This document shows positions 1 to 10,102 of a DNA stretch of 54,335 nt, piece after piece. The translations under genes and the position numbers were made by a program. Source of the stretch: Bacteroidaceae bacterium (GTDB lineage Bacteria > Bacteroidota > Bacteroidia > Bacteroidales > Bacteroidaceae); the NCBI GenBank assembly GCA_024401185.1, contig JAKSLO010000004.1, positions 1 through 54,335 on the forward strand, in the 5' to 3' direction. Position 1 is the stretch's first letter; each line of letters opens with the position of its first letter. Under the pieces are notes generated by a model that did not search any database, had not been told where the DNA came from, and saw only the letters and a program-made list of their open reading frames with translations.

Positions 1-18
1 CAATAGGCTTCTTCTTGA

Positions 19-56
19 AAAATCCGCTCATCTATGATATTTAGAGAGCGGATTTT
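19..56 (-). terminator. Hairpin terminator downstream of the M6 protease gene
   Basis: An 11-bp perfect stem (19-29 with 46-56, core ATCCGCTC/GAGCGGAT) encloses a 16-nt loop and is flanked by A and T runs on both sides. It lies about 40 bp past the stop of the minus-strand protease gene, so it could stop transcription from either direction. The gene beyond it lies outside the window. Confidence 0.65.
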
Positions 57-95
57 CGTCAGCTAAGTAACTTACGTATATTAGGCTTACGCATA

Positions 96-2474
96 CTATT
101 TCACCACGACTTTTTTACCATCGCGTATGTAGAAACCACTCTTTGTGGGCTTACTACCGACACGGCGACCTTGCAAGTCGTAATACGAGGTGCGGATGCC
201 TTGTTTCTCATTCGAGCCTGAAAATATATTCTGGATGGCAGCAGGATTGTCTATCTGATAAAAATCAGACCAAACGGACAAACGACCTCGGCTATCATAG
301 GAACGCAACATCACGGAGTATATGCAATTTGGATTGAGATCAGTAAACTCGTAGCTTGCATCCTCTGTCGTGAAGGAACGTACCACTATGCGGTTGATCA
401 TACTTCTTGCATCCTGTAAGCCAAGCTCTGCATCACTAAAGTTACCATCATAGAGACTAAGGCCACTGATATACATCGCACTTGAGGGTTCTATGTCAAC
501 ACGGAAAATCTCCATAAAGTTGACATAAGAATGGAACACTAGCGTGGTATCTTTGTCGAAATCCAAAGAGAACGACTGACGAGTTCCCGGAGTGTTTGTT
601 ACAATCTTCACATTACCCGTTACGGCTTTACCAGCTTTGTAAGGCTTCACTTTCATCACGATAGTGAGGTCACCCGTGCCAAGCGTCTCAAAGACAGGTG
701 AAGAAAGAGTACCTGTTGTCGTTCCTGTACCGATACGGAGATAATCGGGAGTCGTGAAGAGTTTTGAGCCAGAGAAACCAGCAAGATAGTTGGAAAGGCT
801 CTTCGAAATATCCGTAAACCCAGCCGACTTGCTGTAGCAGGTCTCAAAGTTTTCATTCAGAATCAACGATTCTTCCACACCTGCTCTCTTTGCCTTTTCG
901 TCCAGGCGAAGTTCATAGCCAGCAGCGTCCTTGACTGAATCCCAGGACACACGAAACGAATTAGGGGTAAAATCAGATACACCATTTATGACAGGAACAC
1001 CCATAGGCTCTGCACAGACCAACATTGATATCAAGCCATCTTCAGACTCCGTAATACATTCAACAGGCTTATGCATAAGGTAAGAATTATCGGTATTTCT
1101 ATTATAGACAACCGCAGGAGAAGGACTATAGTCGGTCAATGCAGTAACCTCTTTCACACCAGGGAAGGGGTCACCGTTCATACTATCGTATTTAGCACTT
1201 CCATCTGCCGGAATAATAGTCATACGCGGTTTGTCTCCCACATTAACCGTATTACTATACCATTCATCTGCGTCATAATCTACATGCACGACCAACAGTC
1301 CATGCCAAGGCAAGGCTGCATCAAAACCTTTATTCTGACGGTTTTCAAGCAAATAGTATTCGTCTCTGTTGCCATCGTTGTAAAGCACATAAGCTTCAGG
1401 GGCGTCAACCAATGCTTTCATATCCTTTATTTCGGTAATACTATTTACTTCTACGGGCTCAAGCCAACCACTCATCCAACGTTCGTATGCGGTAAAGGAA
1501 GCAGGTGTGCAAGAAGCATTGTTATAATTACCAGCATCCATAAGATCCCATCTACCCATGCCGAAATTGGATCCCTGTGTATCGTAATGATCTAAGATAC
1601 CCAGACAATGGCTGAATTCATGACAGGCCACGCCAATGCCATCGAGATTAGTTCCCTCAGTACCCTTCAACTCGCAAGAGCAAGCATAGGTTTGAATAAT
1701 CATGCCATCAAACTTCATATCCAAGTTGATACGCCACTCATGAGGCCAGATTGTATTTGGGTCAGCTCCATAGTTTTGGCCATAACCAGCATAGACTACA
1801 AAGACCTGATCGACGATACCATCACCGTCCCAATCATAATCCTTATAATTCACATCGGCATCGGCCCTGATGACTGCCTCTTTAATCATATCCTGAGGAT
1901 TACAATCATTCCTGCCATCTTTCGGTTGCCCATAATATGCCATATTCTGACTTAACTTATATGGACCAACCACATCAAAACTAAGGTCAAAAATGCCATA
2001 GCTCTGAGCCAGGAAATAGTCAGACACACTACCGGTCATACCATGCTTATCGTAACCTCTCTTATTGAAGAAGTCATTAAATTCGGTCTGCGGATTCTCT
2101 GTAGAAAAAGGCATATCAGGGAAACTGACCAAAATCACGAGTCCTTTCTTCTTTCCCTCATACTTCACCTGAGGTGATTTACGAGCTATAGCACGACGCT
2201 TATTGGCCAACTTACGCTGTGATAGTGCTTCTTCCTTCATTAACGGCAGATCTGCATCTTTAATACGAACAAAGGAGCCATCTGCAAGCTGCTTATAGCA
2301 CAATCCATTTTCTGCCTCATAATAATGCAGAAACTCATCACCACGCAAGGTAACTTGCACAGTTGAACCATCTTCCAATTTGATAATCTTCTTAACAGGA
2401 AATGCCGGTACAGCCATCATAATAAGACGACTAAACATAAGCACAGCAATAATTGCATAAAATCTCTTCATCAT
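96..2474 (-). CDS. Secreted M6-family metalloprotease with C-terminal sorting domain
   Basis: This is a predicted zinc endopeptidase of the immune-inhibitor-A (M6) type, 792 residues. A hydrophobic signal sequence occupies roughly residues 1-24. The catalytic motif HEFSHCLGILDHYD lies near residue 285 and matches the HExxHxxGxxD metzincin-like M6 signature; a downstream GRWDLMD segment is typical of the family. After residue 500 there is a region resembling fibronectin type III folds, and the last 30 residues (YYDLQGRRV, then GFYIRDGKKVVVK) are the short C-terminal domain used as a type IX secretion sorting signal in Bacteroidetes. The gene has its own promoter and is separated by a terminator from the SusCD operon upstream, so it is a neighbour, not a co-transcribed member. 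Secretion route is inferred from the tail; substrate is unknown. Confidence 0.9.
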   Translation of the reverse strand: MMKRFYAIIAVLMFSRLIMMAVPAFPVKKIIKLEDGSTVQVTLRGDEFLHYYEAENGLCYKQLADGSFVRIKDADLPLMKEEALSQRKLANKRRAIARKSPQVKYEGKKKGLVILVSFPDMPFSTENPQTEFNDFFNKRGYDKHGMTGSVSDYFLAQSYGIFDLSFDVVGPYKLSQNMAYYGQPKDGRNDCNPQDMIKEAVIRADADVNYKDYDWDGDGIVDQVFVVYAGYGQNYGADPNTIWPHEWRINLDMKFDGMIIQTYACSCELKGTEGTNLDGIGVACHEFSHCLGILDHYDTQGSNFGMGRWDLMDAGNYNNASCTPASFTAYERWMSGWLEPVEVNSITEIKDMKALVDAPEAYVLYNDGNRDEYYLLENRQNKGFDAALPWHGLLVVHVDYDADEWYSNTVNVGDKPRMTIIPADGSAKYDSMNGDPFPGVKEVTALTDYSPSPAVVYNRNTDNSYLMHKPVECITESEDGLISMLVCAEPMGVPVINGVSDFTPNSFRVSWDSVKDAAGYELRLDEKAKRAGVEESLILNENFETCYSKSAGFTDISKSLSNYLAGFSGSKLFTTPDYLRIGTGTTTGTLSSPVFETLGTGDLTIVMKVKPYKAGKAVTGNVKIVTNTPGTRQSFSLDFDKDTTLVFHSYVNFMEIFRVDIEPSSAMYISGLSLYDGNFSDAELGLQDARSMINRIVVRSFTTEDASYEFTDLNPNCIYSVMLRSYDSRGRLSVWSDFYQIDNPAAIQNIFSGSNEKQGIRTSYYDLQGRRVGSKPTKSGFYIRDGKKVVVK

Positions 2475-2497
2475 TTATATTATTTATTTATGAAATG

Positions 2498-2529
2498 CAA
2501 AGTTACATTTTTTTATAAGAATAAACAAA
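2498..2529 (-). promoter_or_regulatory. Promoter of the M6 protease gene
   Basis: On the minus strand a -33 TTTG (2526-2529) is followed by exactly 20 bp and a -7 TAACTTTG (2498-2505), matching the Bacteroidetes primary-sigma consensus. It lies 24 bp upstream of the start codon. Confidence 0.8.
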
Positions 2530-2537
2530 GAAATAGG

Positions 2538-2580
2538 AAAAAAAAGCAGAGCACTTACCCTTTTGTCAGGATAAGTGCTC
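2538..2580 (-). terminator. Rho-independent terminator of the SusC-SusD operon
   Basis: Read on the minus strand, the stem GAGCACTTA/TAAGTGCTC (2572-2580 with 2549-2557) is followed by TGC and a run of eight T (2538-2545). It sits 31 bp after the stop codon of the last operon gene. Confidence 0.88.
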
Positions 2581-2611
2581 CGAATGTGAAATCACAAGTT
2601 CTTAACGATTA

Positions 2612-4453
2612 TCAGAAGCGAACAGGCTTGCTGACGCGTACAAGATTCTTGTTGACAATCTTGTTAATCTGGTACTTCTCACCACAAAGCTTACGAGCAG
2701 AACGAGTCTTCTTAACAGCAAACTTATTAGCAACCTTAACACCAGCAGGAACTGCAGAAGGAAGAACAACCTTGAAATCACCCTTACCAGTCAAATAGAC
2801 TTTTTCACCCACAAACAAGTAACCTTGATAGGGAATACCATTCGAATTTGTCAACACGGGAAGAGTAATTACGCCATCCTTCAATGTACCGAAGAAGCCT
2901 TTTTCCTTAATCAGGTCAAATGAATATCCTTCGGCCAGATAAGAAGCGCCTTCGCTCTCGAATGCCATTGCGCCCGGACCCCAATCAAAGCCAAGATCCT
3001 GCAATTCAATGAAGACTCCTTCAGGATCCTGGGCATCAATTTCAAGATACAAGCCATCTTCTGCACAGTCATCCTCAGCCAAAGGATATACCTTATTGCT
3101 ATAAGGGTTCATTACACGGTAAAGACCAGGTTTCTCGCTGCTTTCCATAATCTCTACTTCATAGGTTGATGCAGAAGCGCCAAACAATGGGCCTACAATA
3201 TCATCAGTGAAGAGGCCGATACCCAAGCTCTGCCAGGGTGAAGCATTGCCACTACCATAGTATTCAAATGAAGCCTCAGCCACAGCCTGTGCCTCACCCT
3301 CTGCAATTGTAGCAATAACAACCTTCAACTCACCAGTCAAGTCACCCAAGGGGAGCTTATTAATGCCCTTTACGATATCATAACCCTCAATGTCACCCGA
3401 AGCAAGTGCATCAGCTACAGCAGCAGCATCATCACTCTTCTGAGCAATATAGCCCTTAATAGACTCGGCATCCTTACCAAAGTCAACCATTATCTGAGCA
3501 AACACATTCTGAGCTTTGTCTGTCAGAACACCATCAAACTCAGCAACTACAGAATAGTCAGGAATATAGAAACCATTAGCCTGAATGGTTTCAACTTTAT
3601 TACCAAATGAACCAGCATCAACAAAGTAAATCAAATTTAAAGTGAACTTTCCTGTGGTAGGATCATAGGTACAGGGATATTTTTCATAGATATCAGGATT
3701 ACCTGAATAATGTGCAATATCGGCAACAGTAACAGCACCATATTTTGCATTATCAGCAGCAAACTGTTCAGCTACTTGGCAAGCATGAGTCTGAGGATTA
3801 TAGTCAATGTAAAGTGTCACATCAGCCCCCCAATGCTCAATTTTGAACTGGCCAACTGACGAATCAATAGTTGACTGGCGATATGAGATAGGAAGATCTG
3901 GGTCATCACCAGTCCAATAGATTGTGTATGTGTAAGTACAAGCTGTTGTAGTTGCACCCAAAGGCCATGCACTTGCATCATTACCAGCAGCAACCCATTC
4001 ATCCAGATTTGCACACCAAGGAGTCCAGGGAGCAGGACAGATTACTTTGAGAACGTACTCACTACCACCATAAGGTGTGGTCACATCACCATCAAGTTTG
4101 ATAGTCAGAGTAGCCAACTCATCATACTTAAGGTCCTTGTATGTAACCTTAATCTCAGCTTCCTTCTGGCCTTCAGCAAATGAAACTGCGTCTTCAACAA
4201 CATATCCATTCACTGATGAAGATGAGGTAAGCTTAACATTAATCGCCTCAGAAGCATCAACACGAGAAACAGGCACAGTGAATGAACCTTCAAGACCACC
4301 CAACTCCATGCTGGTGACATTGGTCAGGGGGAAATAAACCTGAGAACCTGCCACAACACTGGCGGGAGAATACTCGTAATCATTTTTGTCGCACGAAGCC
4401 AATCCGAAGACAGCAAGAAGCGCTAACAAAGTAATTTTAATATTTTTCTTCAT
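2612..4453 (-). CDS. Surface lipoprotein in SusE position of a SusCD operon
   Basis: This 613-residue protein starts with a lipoprotein signal peptide ending in LASC (acylated cysteine near residue 21), so it is probably anchored to the outer membrane and may face outwards. Residues 30-135 look like an immunoglobulin/Calx-beta-like sandwich (evenly spaced hydrophobic strands, Ser-rich turns). The rest is acidic, with no motif I recognise. It is the third gene of the operon, 24 bp after susD, where SusE/SusF-type ligand-binding lipoproteins are normally encoded. The final 30 residues are unusually basic (KKTRSARK region). A role in ligand capture is inferred from position only; I could not assign a named family. 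Confidence 0.7.
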   Translation of the reverse strand: MKKNIKITLLALLAVFGLASCDKNDYEYSPASVVAGSQVYFPLTNVTSMELGGLEGSFTVPVSRVDASEAINVKLTSSSSVNGYVVEDAVSFAEGQKEAEIKVTYKDLKYDELATLTIKLDGDVTTPYGGSEYVLKVICPAPWTPWCANLDEWVAAGNDASAWPLGATTTACTYTYTIYWTGDDPDLPISYRQSTIDSSVGQFKIEHWGADVTLYIDYNPQTHACQVAEQFAADNAKYGAVTVADIAHYSGNPDIYEKYPCTYDPTTGKFTLNLIYFVDAGSFGNKVETIQANGFYIPDYSVVAEFDGVLTDKAQNVFAQIMVDFGKDAESIKGYIAQKSDDAAAVADALASGDIEGYDIVKGINKLPLGDLTGELKVVIATIAEGEAQAVAEASFEYYGSGNASPWQSLGIGLFTDDIVGPLFGASASTYEVEIMESSEKPGLYRVMNPYSNKVYPLAEDDCAEDGLYLEIDAQDPEGVFIELQDLGFDWGPGAMAFESEGASYLAEGYSFDLIKEKGFFGTLKDGVITLPVLTNSNGIPYQGYLFVGEKVYLTGKGDFKVVLPSAVPAGVKVANKFAVKKTRSARKLCGEKYQINKIVNKNLVRVSKPVRF

Positions 4454-4477
4454 AATTGTCTATTTTTTGGGATTGGT

Positions 4478-6109
4478 TTATTCTGCCCATGGCTTATAAC
4501 TGTCAGTAGGATCGGGATTATTCATACCCTTCAAAGCCTTATTATTGTTAGACTCTGTAATCACCATTACAAAATTTGTCCATGCAGGACGGCCATTGGT
4601 GTTCAGACGGGTCTGGATATCCTGCCAGTTCGTACCTTCATAGCCACGGGTAACAGACATATTTAAACGCTTAATATCAAAGAAGGTCTGACCCTCACCC
4701 CACAATTCAACACGCTTCTGGAAAACAATTTCCTCCACCAAATCTTCGGTAGTAGTAGCCTTGCAGTTGTAGTTGGGGTCACGGTTTTCCTTCATGAATT
4801 TATTAATCAAGTTCTTACCACGATCCATATCCTGGTGGGCAGCAGCTTCGGCCTCAATAAAGTACATTTCCTCTACACGCATGTAAGGCACAGCAGTCGC
4901 AGCACCTGTCTTATAATCCTCAGCATTGCCTTCGCCTGGACGGAATTTGAGCGATGCGTAATCAGGAAGGTAATTCAGAAGATCATCGCCACTAATGGCA
5001 GGGGTAGTAGCCGTTTCGCGGAGTGCACTACCGGCAGGAGCCAACCACTGCTTCTTACGCCAGTCAGTATCAGAGATACGCTCATACATCTTCTTATCAA
5101 TGCAGACATACATATCAGCACCAGGACCTGAATAACCAAAAGTGGTCTGATTGCTGACCCATGAGATGAAGTTAATGATACCACTGGTTACAGAACGACT
5201 CTCTGGAGTCTGCTGACCTGCCCACATAAAGTCAGAAGCAGTATTGTATCCATTAGTCACACTCAAAGCACGTGCCTCGGTATAAGGCTTAACAGAAGCA
5301 GCAGAAATAGCCAGACGAGCGTACTTTTCAGCATTAGCATAGTCTTCTACCCACATATAGAGACGTGCCTTCAAACCGAGGATACAAGACTTGTCGGGCA
5401 AAGTACCTCCCTGTGTAGAGGGCAACTTGTCAATATTCTGTTCTGCCTCATCCAAGTCAGCCAAGATATTGTTGAACATTTCCTGACGAGGAAGACGAGG
5501 ATTGTTGGCTGCCTCTGCAGGAGTAGTCTTGTCTGACACCCAGGGCACAGTCAAGCCTTCTATATCAGCACCTTCTGCATTAGTCTTGAACTTCTCATTG
5601 GGAAGAAACTCATACATACGTGCCATATCAATGTAAACCAAAGCACGATAGCCCAAAGCGGCAGCACGATAACCCAACTGAGCATCAGTAGCATTTGCTG
5701 GATCAACAGCACCGACAACCTGGTTAATTGACAGCAAGAAGCCATAATGGAAGTTCCAAGTGAACTGAGTCTTCAACTTATTTTCATCCATCTGCTTGTT
5801 CTGTGACCAGTAATAGAAATGCCATCCATAGCCAATGCCATCACCATTCTGGCAATAGTCACCCGTAAGGTAATCACGGATAACCATGTGAGCAGGATAA
5901 CCAAAGAAACTGTGCCAGTCCTCACTCCAAAGGCTAATTGACTTTGCAGGCATACCCATCACTAAAGCCTCAGTAGCAGCAGGTGAGGTCTGCACCTGCT
6001 CCTCAGTTGCAGTGCTTGACAAGGGGAAGGTCTCCTCAATACAACCTGTCAAGGTTGCAACACCTGCAGCCATACTGGCAAAGAGAAATAATTTATTTAT
6101 TTTTTTCAT
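4478..6109 (-). CDS. SusD/RagB-family outer-membrane lipoprotein
   Basis: SusD-family proteins form the extracellular lid over a SusC transporter and help bind the nutrient. This one has 543 residues and a signal peptide ending in LTGC (lipid-modified Cys near residue 23). The N-terminal helical region around residues 120-240 is typical of the tetratricopeptide-like SusD core (repeated Ala-rich helices, YRALVYIDMARMYEF, ILADLDEAEQNI). The C-terminal part carries the RVEEMYFIEAEA and FQKRVELWGEGQTFFDIKRL segments that are hallmarks of SusD/RagB proteins. It lies 45 bp after susC. The ligand cannot be read from sequence; no glycoside hydrolase is adjacent, while a secreted protease is, so oligopeptides are a reasonable alternative to glycans. 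Confidence 0.93.
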   Translation of the reverse strand: MKKINKLFLFASMAAGVATLTGCIEETFPLSSTATEEQVQTSPAATEALVMGMPAKSISLWSEDWHSFFGYPAHMVIRDYLTGDYCQNGDGIGYGWHFYYWSQNKQMDENKLKTQFTWNFHYGFLLSINQVVGAVDPANATDAQLGYRAAALGYRALVYIDMARMYEFLPNEKFKTNAEGADIEGLTVPWVSDKTTPAEAANNPRLPRQEMFNNILADLDEAEQNIDKLPSTQGGTLPDKSCILGLKARLYMWVEDYANAEKYARLAISAASVKPYTEARALSVTNGYNTASDFMWAGQQTPESRSVTSGIINFISWVSNQTTFGYSGPGADMYVCIDKKMYERISDTDWRKKQWLAPAGSALRETATTPAISGDDLLNYLPDYASLKFRPGEGNAEDYKTGAATAVPYMRVEEMYFIEAEAAAHQDMDRGKNLINKFMKENRDPNYNCKATTTEDLVEEIVFQKRVELWGEGQTFFDIKRLNMSVTRGYEGTNWQDIQTRLNTNGRPAWTNFVMVITESNNNKALKGMNNPDPTDSYKPWAE

Positions 6110-6154
6110 AATTTATATCATCTTTTATTATCTATTCGAGTTCGTACCTCTCAA

Positions 6155-9100
6155 TTAGAACTTAACCTGAACACCAGCACTAATTGCACGGATAGGTGCA
6201 TAATAAAGAGTACTGCTACCACCCGTTACGCTCTGACGTGGATCAAGACCCTTACGTGCAGACCATACAAACAGATTATCTCCTACAACATAGAAACGTA
6301 CACTGTTTATACCGATATTGCTAAGAATCTTTTTGGGCATAGTATAGCCAAGGGTAATATTAGATAAAGAAAGATAGCTTGCGTTGGTAATAAAACGATC
6401 ACTACCGTAAGCAGAATAGCTATCACCTACGTTCAGGCGAGGAATATTGCTTCCCTGGTTGGTTTCGCTCCATGCATTAAGCAAGTCCTTGTGGAATGCA
6501 TAACCGGCATCCAGGCTCATCAAGCCAGCATAGCCTGAGTCATATACCTTACCACCAATCTGATACTGGAAGTCAACACTCAAGTCAAAGCCCTTGTATG
6601 AAACCGAAGTACCGAAACCACCATATACATCGGGCAACATATCACCCACAATGTAATCGGTTGCCTCACCACCCTTAGTGGTTGTATATTGACCCACAAT
6701 TACATCAGTACCATCAGGATTCTTTGCAATCTCGTCGGTATAGATGATTTTACCATCTTTATCAGTCTTGACATTGCCATCCGCATCATATTCAGGAACG
6801 TAACCAAGTTGATCCTTATAATACAGAGCCATACCATTCATTGAGGGATCATATTTCATATCGCTCTCAGGAGTACCGGGCTTATAAGTTGTCTTGTAGG
6901 TTTCCTCTGAATAAACGCCTGCATACTTTTTGGTGAAGTAACTATAGCGTGAAAGACCCTCTGAGTAGAAGTAGCTACCGCTACTGTAACCCATGTGACC
7001 ATCCTTACACTGAGTCTTACGCTCCTCTGCCAACTCAGTAATCTTGTTAGCATTCGAAGTGATGTTGGCAAACACATTCCACTCAAGATCCTTGTTCTTA
7101 ATGATTACACCGTGAAGATCGATTTCAATACCGTGATTACGCATGTTGCCGACATTGTCATAGAAGCTGGTGTAACCGAAAGAAGGAGCATAAGGAATAC
7201 TACTTACCAAACCACTGGTGTGATTGTTGTAGTACTCAATGCTACCACTCAAACGATTCTTGAACATAGCGAAATCAACACCAATGTTAAATTTGGTATT
7301 AGTTTCCCAAGTGAAATTCTCGTTCTTACCAAGAGTAGAAGGAATCAAAGATACAGAATTATTTGAGTTGGTAATAGAATAACGATTGGTATAGTAGTAA
7401 CCACCCAAACCGAAGTCAATACCATTCTGACCGAAAGATGCCTTAAGCTTCAACATATCAACGAAGTCTGCCTTAAACCAATCCTCCTTGCTGATCATCC
7501 AACCTGCACTGGCACTATAGAATGAACCCCAGCGATGATCAGGATGGAATGCAGAAGAAGCCTGGCGCATACCAGAAGCGTGTACATAATAGCGGCTATC
7601 GTAGCTGTACATTACACGAGCCAACCATGACTCGGTGTTGTAAATAGACTCTGAAGAACCAGTATTGTCAACCACTACAGCACCGCTCAACTCAACATTG
7701 GCCTGAGAGAACATATTGTGGCGCTGACCCCAGACATCAACACTGTTGGTGCGATAATACTCATGACCAAACATAGCCTCAATGTCATGCTTGTCATACT
7801 GCTGGTGCCAGTTCAAACGCTGTTGATAGTTTTGGTTAAGGATACGATCCTGTTCAATAGTTACACTACCATTCTGACTCTTATACTGGCCAAAGTAAGG
7901 ATTAGTTGAATCATTGTAACGCACCTCACTCAAATAAACATTGTTGATACTGTTTACAGTAAAGCCATAGGGAAGAAGCAAAGTCACAGTACCAGTACCA
8001 TTGAACTTATTGTCTGCACTCTTGCAAGTGTTAACCAAGACATCACTCAAGGGGTTACTCTGACCCATGTAAGGACGAGCGATACCAAGACCAGAAGTAG
8101 CATCACCATAGTCATAAGCCAAAATGCCAGACTCCTGATGAGTGAGGATGTTACCATACGCATCACGCATATACACAGGATAAATAGGAGCAAGGTACTG
8201 CAATGCGAACATATTGCCTGATGATGAAGAACCCTCACCATTAGAGCTTCTGTCAACATACTGATTGTTTGCATGTGAATATGACACATTAGCACCCAAC
8301 TTCAACCAAGGCTTCAACTTATAGTCAGCCTTCAAACGAGTGGTAATGCGCTCATATTGTGAATTGGTGGTGATACCCTCGTTGTTCAAGTAATTCACAC
8401 TTGCATAGTAGTTACCTCTATCACTTGAACCAGAAGCGCTTACACCATACTCCTGACGCAGACCATTGTGATAGGTCTCATCGTTCCAGTTATCAGGAAT
8501 AAGATAGTATGACTGACCATCACGACCAGTAACCACATTACCAAGAGTTGAGCTTGGATTCAACTTACCGTTGGTACCAATCATAGCCTGTCCTGCGGGT
8601 ACGTTGTACACATTATAACCCAAACCAAAACCACCGGTACGGTCAATCAGGTTATTGTTGGCCCACTGCCATGAAGAGGTAGCATCTTTACTCAACTGGT
8701 TAGAAGCATAATTGTTCAAACCCTGATAATAGAGTTCATAGTAACCAGCAGGGCTGTCAACGATATCATAGCGGCGTGATCCCTTCATGTTAGCACCCCA
8801 CTTCATGTCAACGCTAATCTCTGCATCGTTATGCGAGCGACCAGACTTAGTGGTAATGAGAACAACACCATTACCACCACGTGCACCATACAATGCCGTA
8901 GAAGCAGCATCCTTCAATACAGTCATTGACTCGATATCAGAAGGAGAAATGCTATTCAAAGAACCATCGTAAGGAGAACCATCCAACACGATCAAAGGCT
9001 CTTGACCAGCTACCAATGAATTGAAACCACGGATACGGATAGAAGCCACATTATCGGGCTGACCAGAAGCGCTGAAAATCTGCACACCGGCAGCCTTACC

Positions 9101-9523
9101 CTTCAATGCATCTACTGCATTAGTAGCCTGAATCTTACTGATTTCATTAGCACCTACGATAGAAGCAGAACCGGTAAATGAAGACTTGGTCTGAGTACCA
9201 TAAGCCACAACCATCACTTCATCCATTGCCTTGGTATTGGTTTCCATGCGGACAACCATACCATCACGTGCACTCAGCTCTGCAGGCTTCATACCCATAA
9301 AGCTGAAATACAGATTCTTCTTACCTGCGGGAAGATTAATGGAGAACTTACCGTCAGCATCGGTCAACGAACCAACTTGCGTTTCAGGCACGCGAACGGA
9401 TACTCCAATCAAGGGCTCGCCTGTCTCTGCGTCAACAACCTTACCGGAAACGCGCTTCTGGGCGAAGGCCATGCTTGCTGTCATTAACATGCAAGCAAGG
9501 AACAACCATAATTTTTTACCCAT
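6155..9523 (-). CDS. SusC/RagA-family TonB-linked outer-membrane transporter
   Basis: This 1122-residue protein is a TonB-dependent active importer. A signal peptide ends after AFA near residue 21. It is followed by a carboxypeptidase-regulatory-like domain (residues 24-95, GKVVDAETGEPLIGVSV), a DEVMVVAYGTQ segment (TonB-box/SusC signature region near residue 105), the plug (IRIRGFNSL and EPLIVLDGSPYDG near residues 165-190, ALYGARGGNGVVLITTK near 215), and a long beta-barrel ending in GVQVKF with the usual terminal aromatic residue. It heads the operon with susD and a lipoprotein. Two candidate promoters lie in the AT-rich leader. No anti-sigma/ECF pair of the regulated-Sus type is adjacent. 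Confidence 0.95.
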   Translation of the reverse strand: MGKKLWLFLACMLMTASMAFAQKRVSGKVVDAETGEPLIGVSVRVPETQVGSLTDADGKFSINLPAGKKNLYFSFMGMKPAELSARDGMVVRMETNTKAMDEVMVVAYGTQTKSSFTGSASIVGANEISKIQATNAVDALKGKAAGVQIFSASGQPDNVASIRIRGFNSLVAGQEPLIVLDGSPYDGSLNSISPSDIESMTVLKDAASTALYGARGGNGVVLITTKSGRSHNDAEISVDMKWGANMKGSRRYDIVDSPAGYYELYYQGLNNYASNQLSKDATSSWQWANNNLIDRTGGFGLGYNVYNVPAGQAMIGTNGKLNPSSTLGNVVTGRDGQSYYLIPDNWNDETYHNGLRQEYGVSASGSSDRGNYYASVNYLNNEGITTNSQYERITTRLKADYKLKPWLKLGANVSYSHANNQYVDRSSNGEGSSSSGNMFALQYLAPIYPVYMRDAYGNILTHQESGILAYDYGDATSGLGIARPYMGQSNPLSDVLVNTCKSADNKFNGTGTVTLLLPYGFTVNSINNVYLSEVRYNDSTNPYFGQYKSQNGSVTIEQDRILNQNYQQRLNWHQQYDKHDIEAMFGHEYYRTNSVDVWGQRHNMFSQANVELSGAVVVDNTGSSESIYNTESWLARVMYSYDSRYYVHASGMRQASSAFHPDHRWGSFYSASAGWMISKEDWFKADFVDMLKLKASFGQNGIDFGLGGYYYTNRYSITNSNNSVSLIPSTLGKNENFTWETNTKFNIGVDFAMFKNRLSGSIEYYNNHTSGLVSSIPYAPSFGYTSFYDNVGNMRNHGIEIDLHGVIIKNKDLEWNVFANITSNANKITELAEERKTQCKDGHMGYSSGSYFYSEGLSRYSYFTKKYAGVYSEETYKTTYKPGTPESDMKYDPSMNGMALYYKDQLGYVPEYDADGNVKTDKDGKIIYTDEIAKNPDGTDVIVGQYTTTKGGEATDYIVGDMLPDVYGGFGTSVSYKGFDLSVDFQYQIGGKVYDSGYAGLMSLDAGYAFHKDLLNAWSETNQGSNIPRLNVGDSYSAYGSDRFITNASYLSLSNITLGYTMPKKILSNIGINSVRFYVVGDNLFVWSARKGLDPRQSVTGGSSTLYYAPIRAISAGVQVKF

Positions 9524-9633
9524 GTTTTTTTGTTTTAATTAATAATAAATAATGTATGTTTTTTCTCGATTTAAATCTGGTTTCGTAACAATTATAAAAA
9601 ATTGGGCATGTATTAAAGCATATTATCAAAAAA

Positions 9634-9666
9634 CAAATTTATATGTCCGTCCAAAAAGCAGACAAA
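9634..9666 (-). promoter_or_regulatory. Candidate proximal promoter of the SusCD operon
   Basis: On the minus strand TTTG (9663-9666), 21 bp and TAAATTTG (9634-9641) match the consensus, giving a leader of about 105 nt before the susC start. A second candidate, TTTG-N20-TAATTTTG at 9776-9807, would give a leader of about 245 nt. The region is so AT-rich that one of the two may be chance. Confidence 0.45.
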
Positions 9667-9775
9667 TAAGTCAGTTATTCTCAAGATAGCTCATACAACA
9701 ATGTCTCTTTGTCATTTTTTGCAAAAACAACTTAAAAACATCACATTTTTTTAATATTTTTACATAAACATTAGG

Positions 9776-9807
9776 CAAAATTAGCACTTTTTTACGAAAC
9801 TGACAAA
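9776..9807 (-). promoter_or_regulatory. Candidate distal promoter of the SusCD operon
   Basis: TTTG (9804-9807), 20 bp and TAATTTTG (9776-9783) on the minus strand have the same exact spacing as other clear promoters here. The spacer 9524-10204 holds no convincing gene: it carries these promoter candidates, a hairpin at 10034-10075 and a tandem repeat at 10103-10187. Confidence 0.4.
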
Positions 9808-10033
9808 AAAAGTAAAAAAAAACTAATACAAAAAATGCCGTATTTGAACAAGAACAACAAAAAAACGCTTAATTGTAGTAAAAAAAGCCAATTAGTAAGA
9901 TACAAGCGCCATTATGAGAACTAATGAAAAGGTTTTGCGTGACAAGCATAGCAAATGTAAACATTAGAGAACATAATAGCAGGTACAAAAGTAGGGTTTA
10001 CAGATAGGCAAAGAAGTAATGAACAGATGAAGA

Positions 10034-10075
10034 AAGTCCATTCGGCCACCATAAAAAAGATGACCGGATGGACTT
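10034..10075. terminator. Long hairpin in the spacer after the 145-aa gene
   Basis: AAGTCCATTCGG (10034-10045) pairs with CCGGATGGACTT (10064-10075) over 12 bp with one T-G wobble and an 18-nt A-rich loop. It lies downstream of the minus-strand gene ending at 10205 and may be its terminator, although no strong T run follows. Confidence 0.45.
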
Positions 10076-10102
10076 CTATGTGTGTAGTATGACCGTTATG
10101 GC

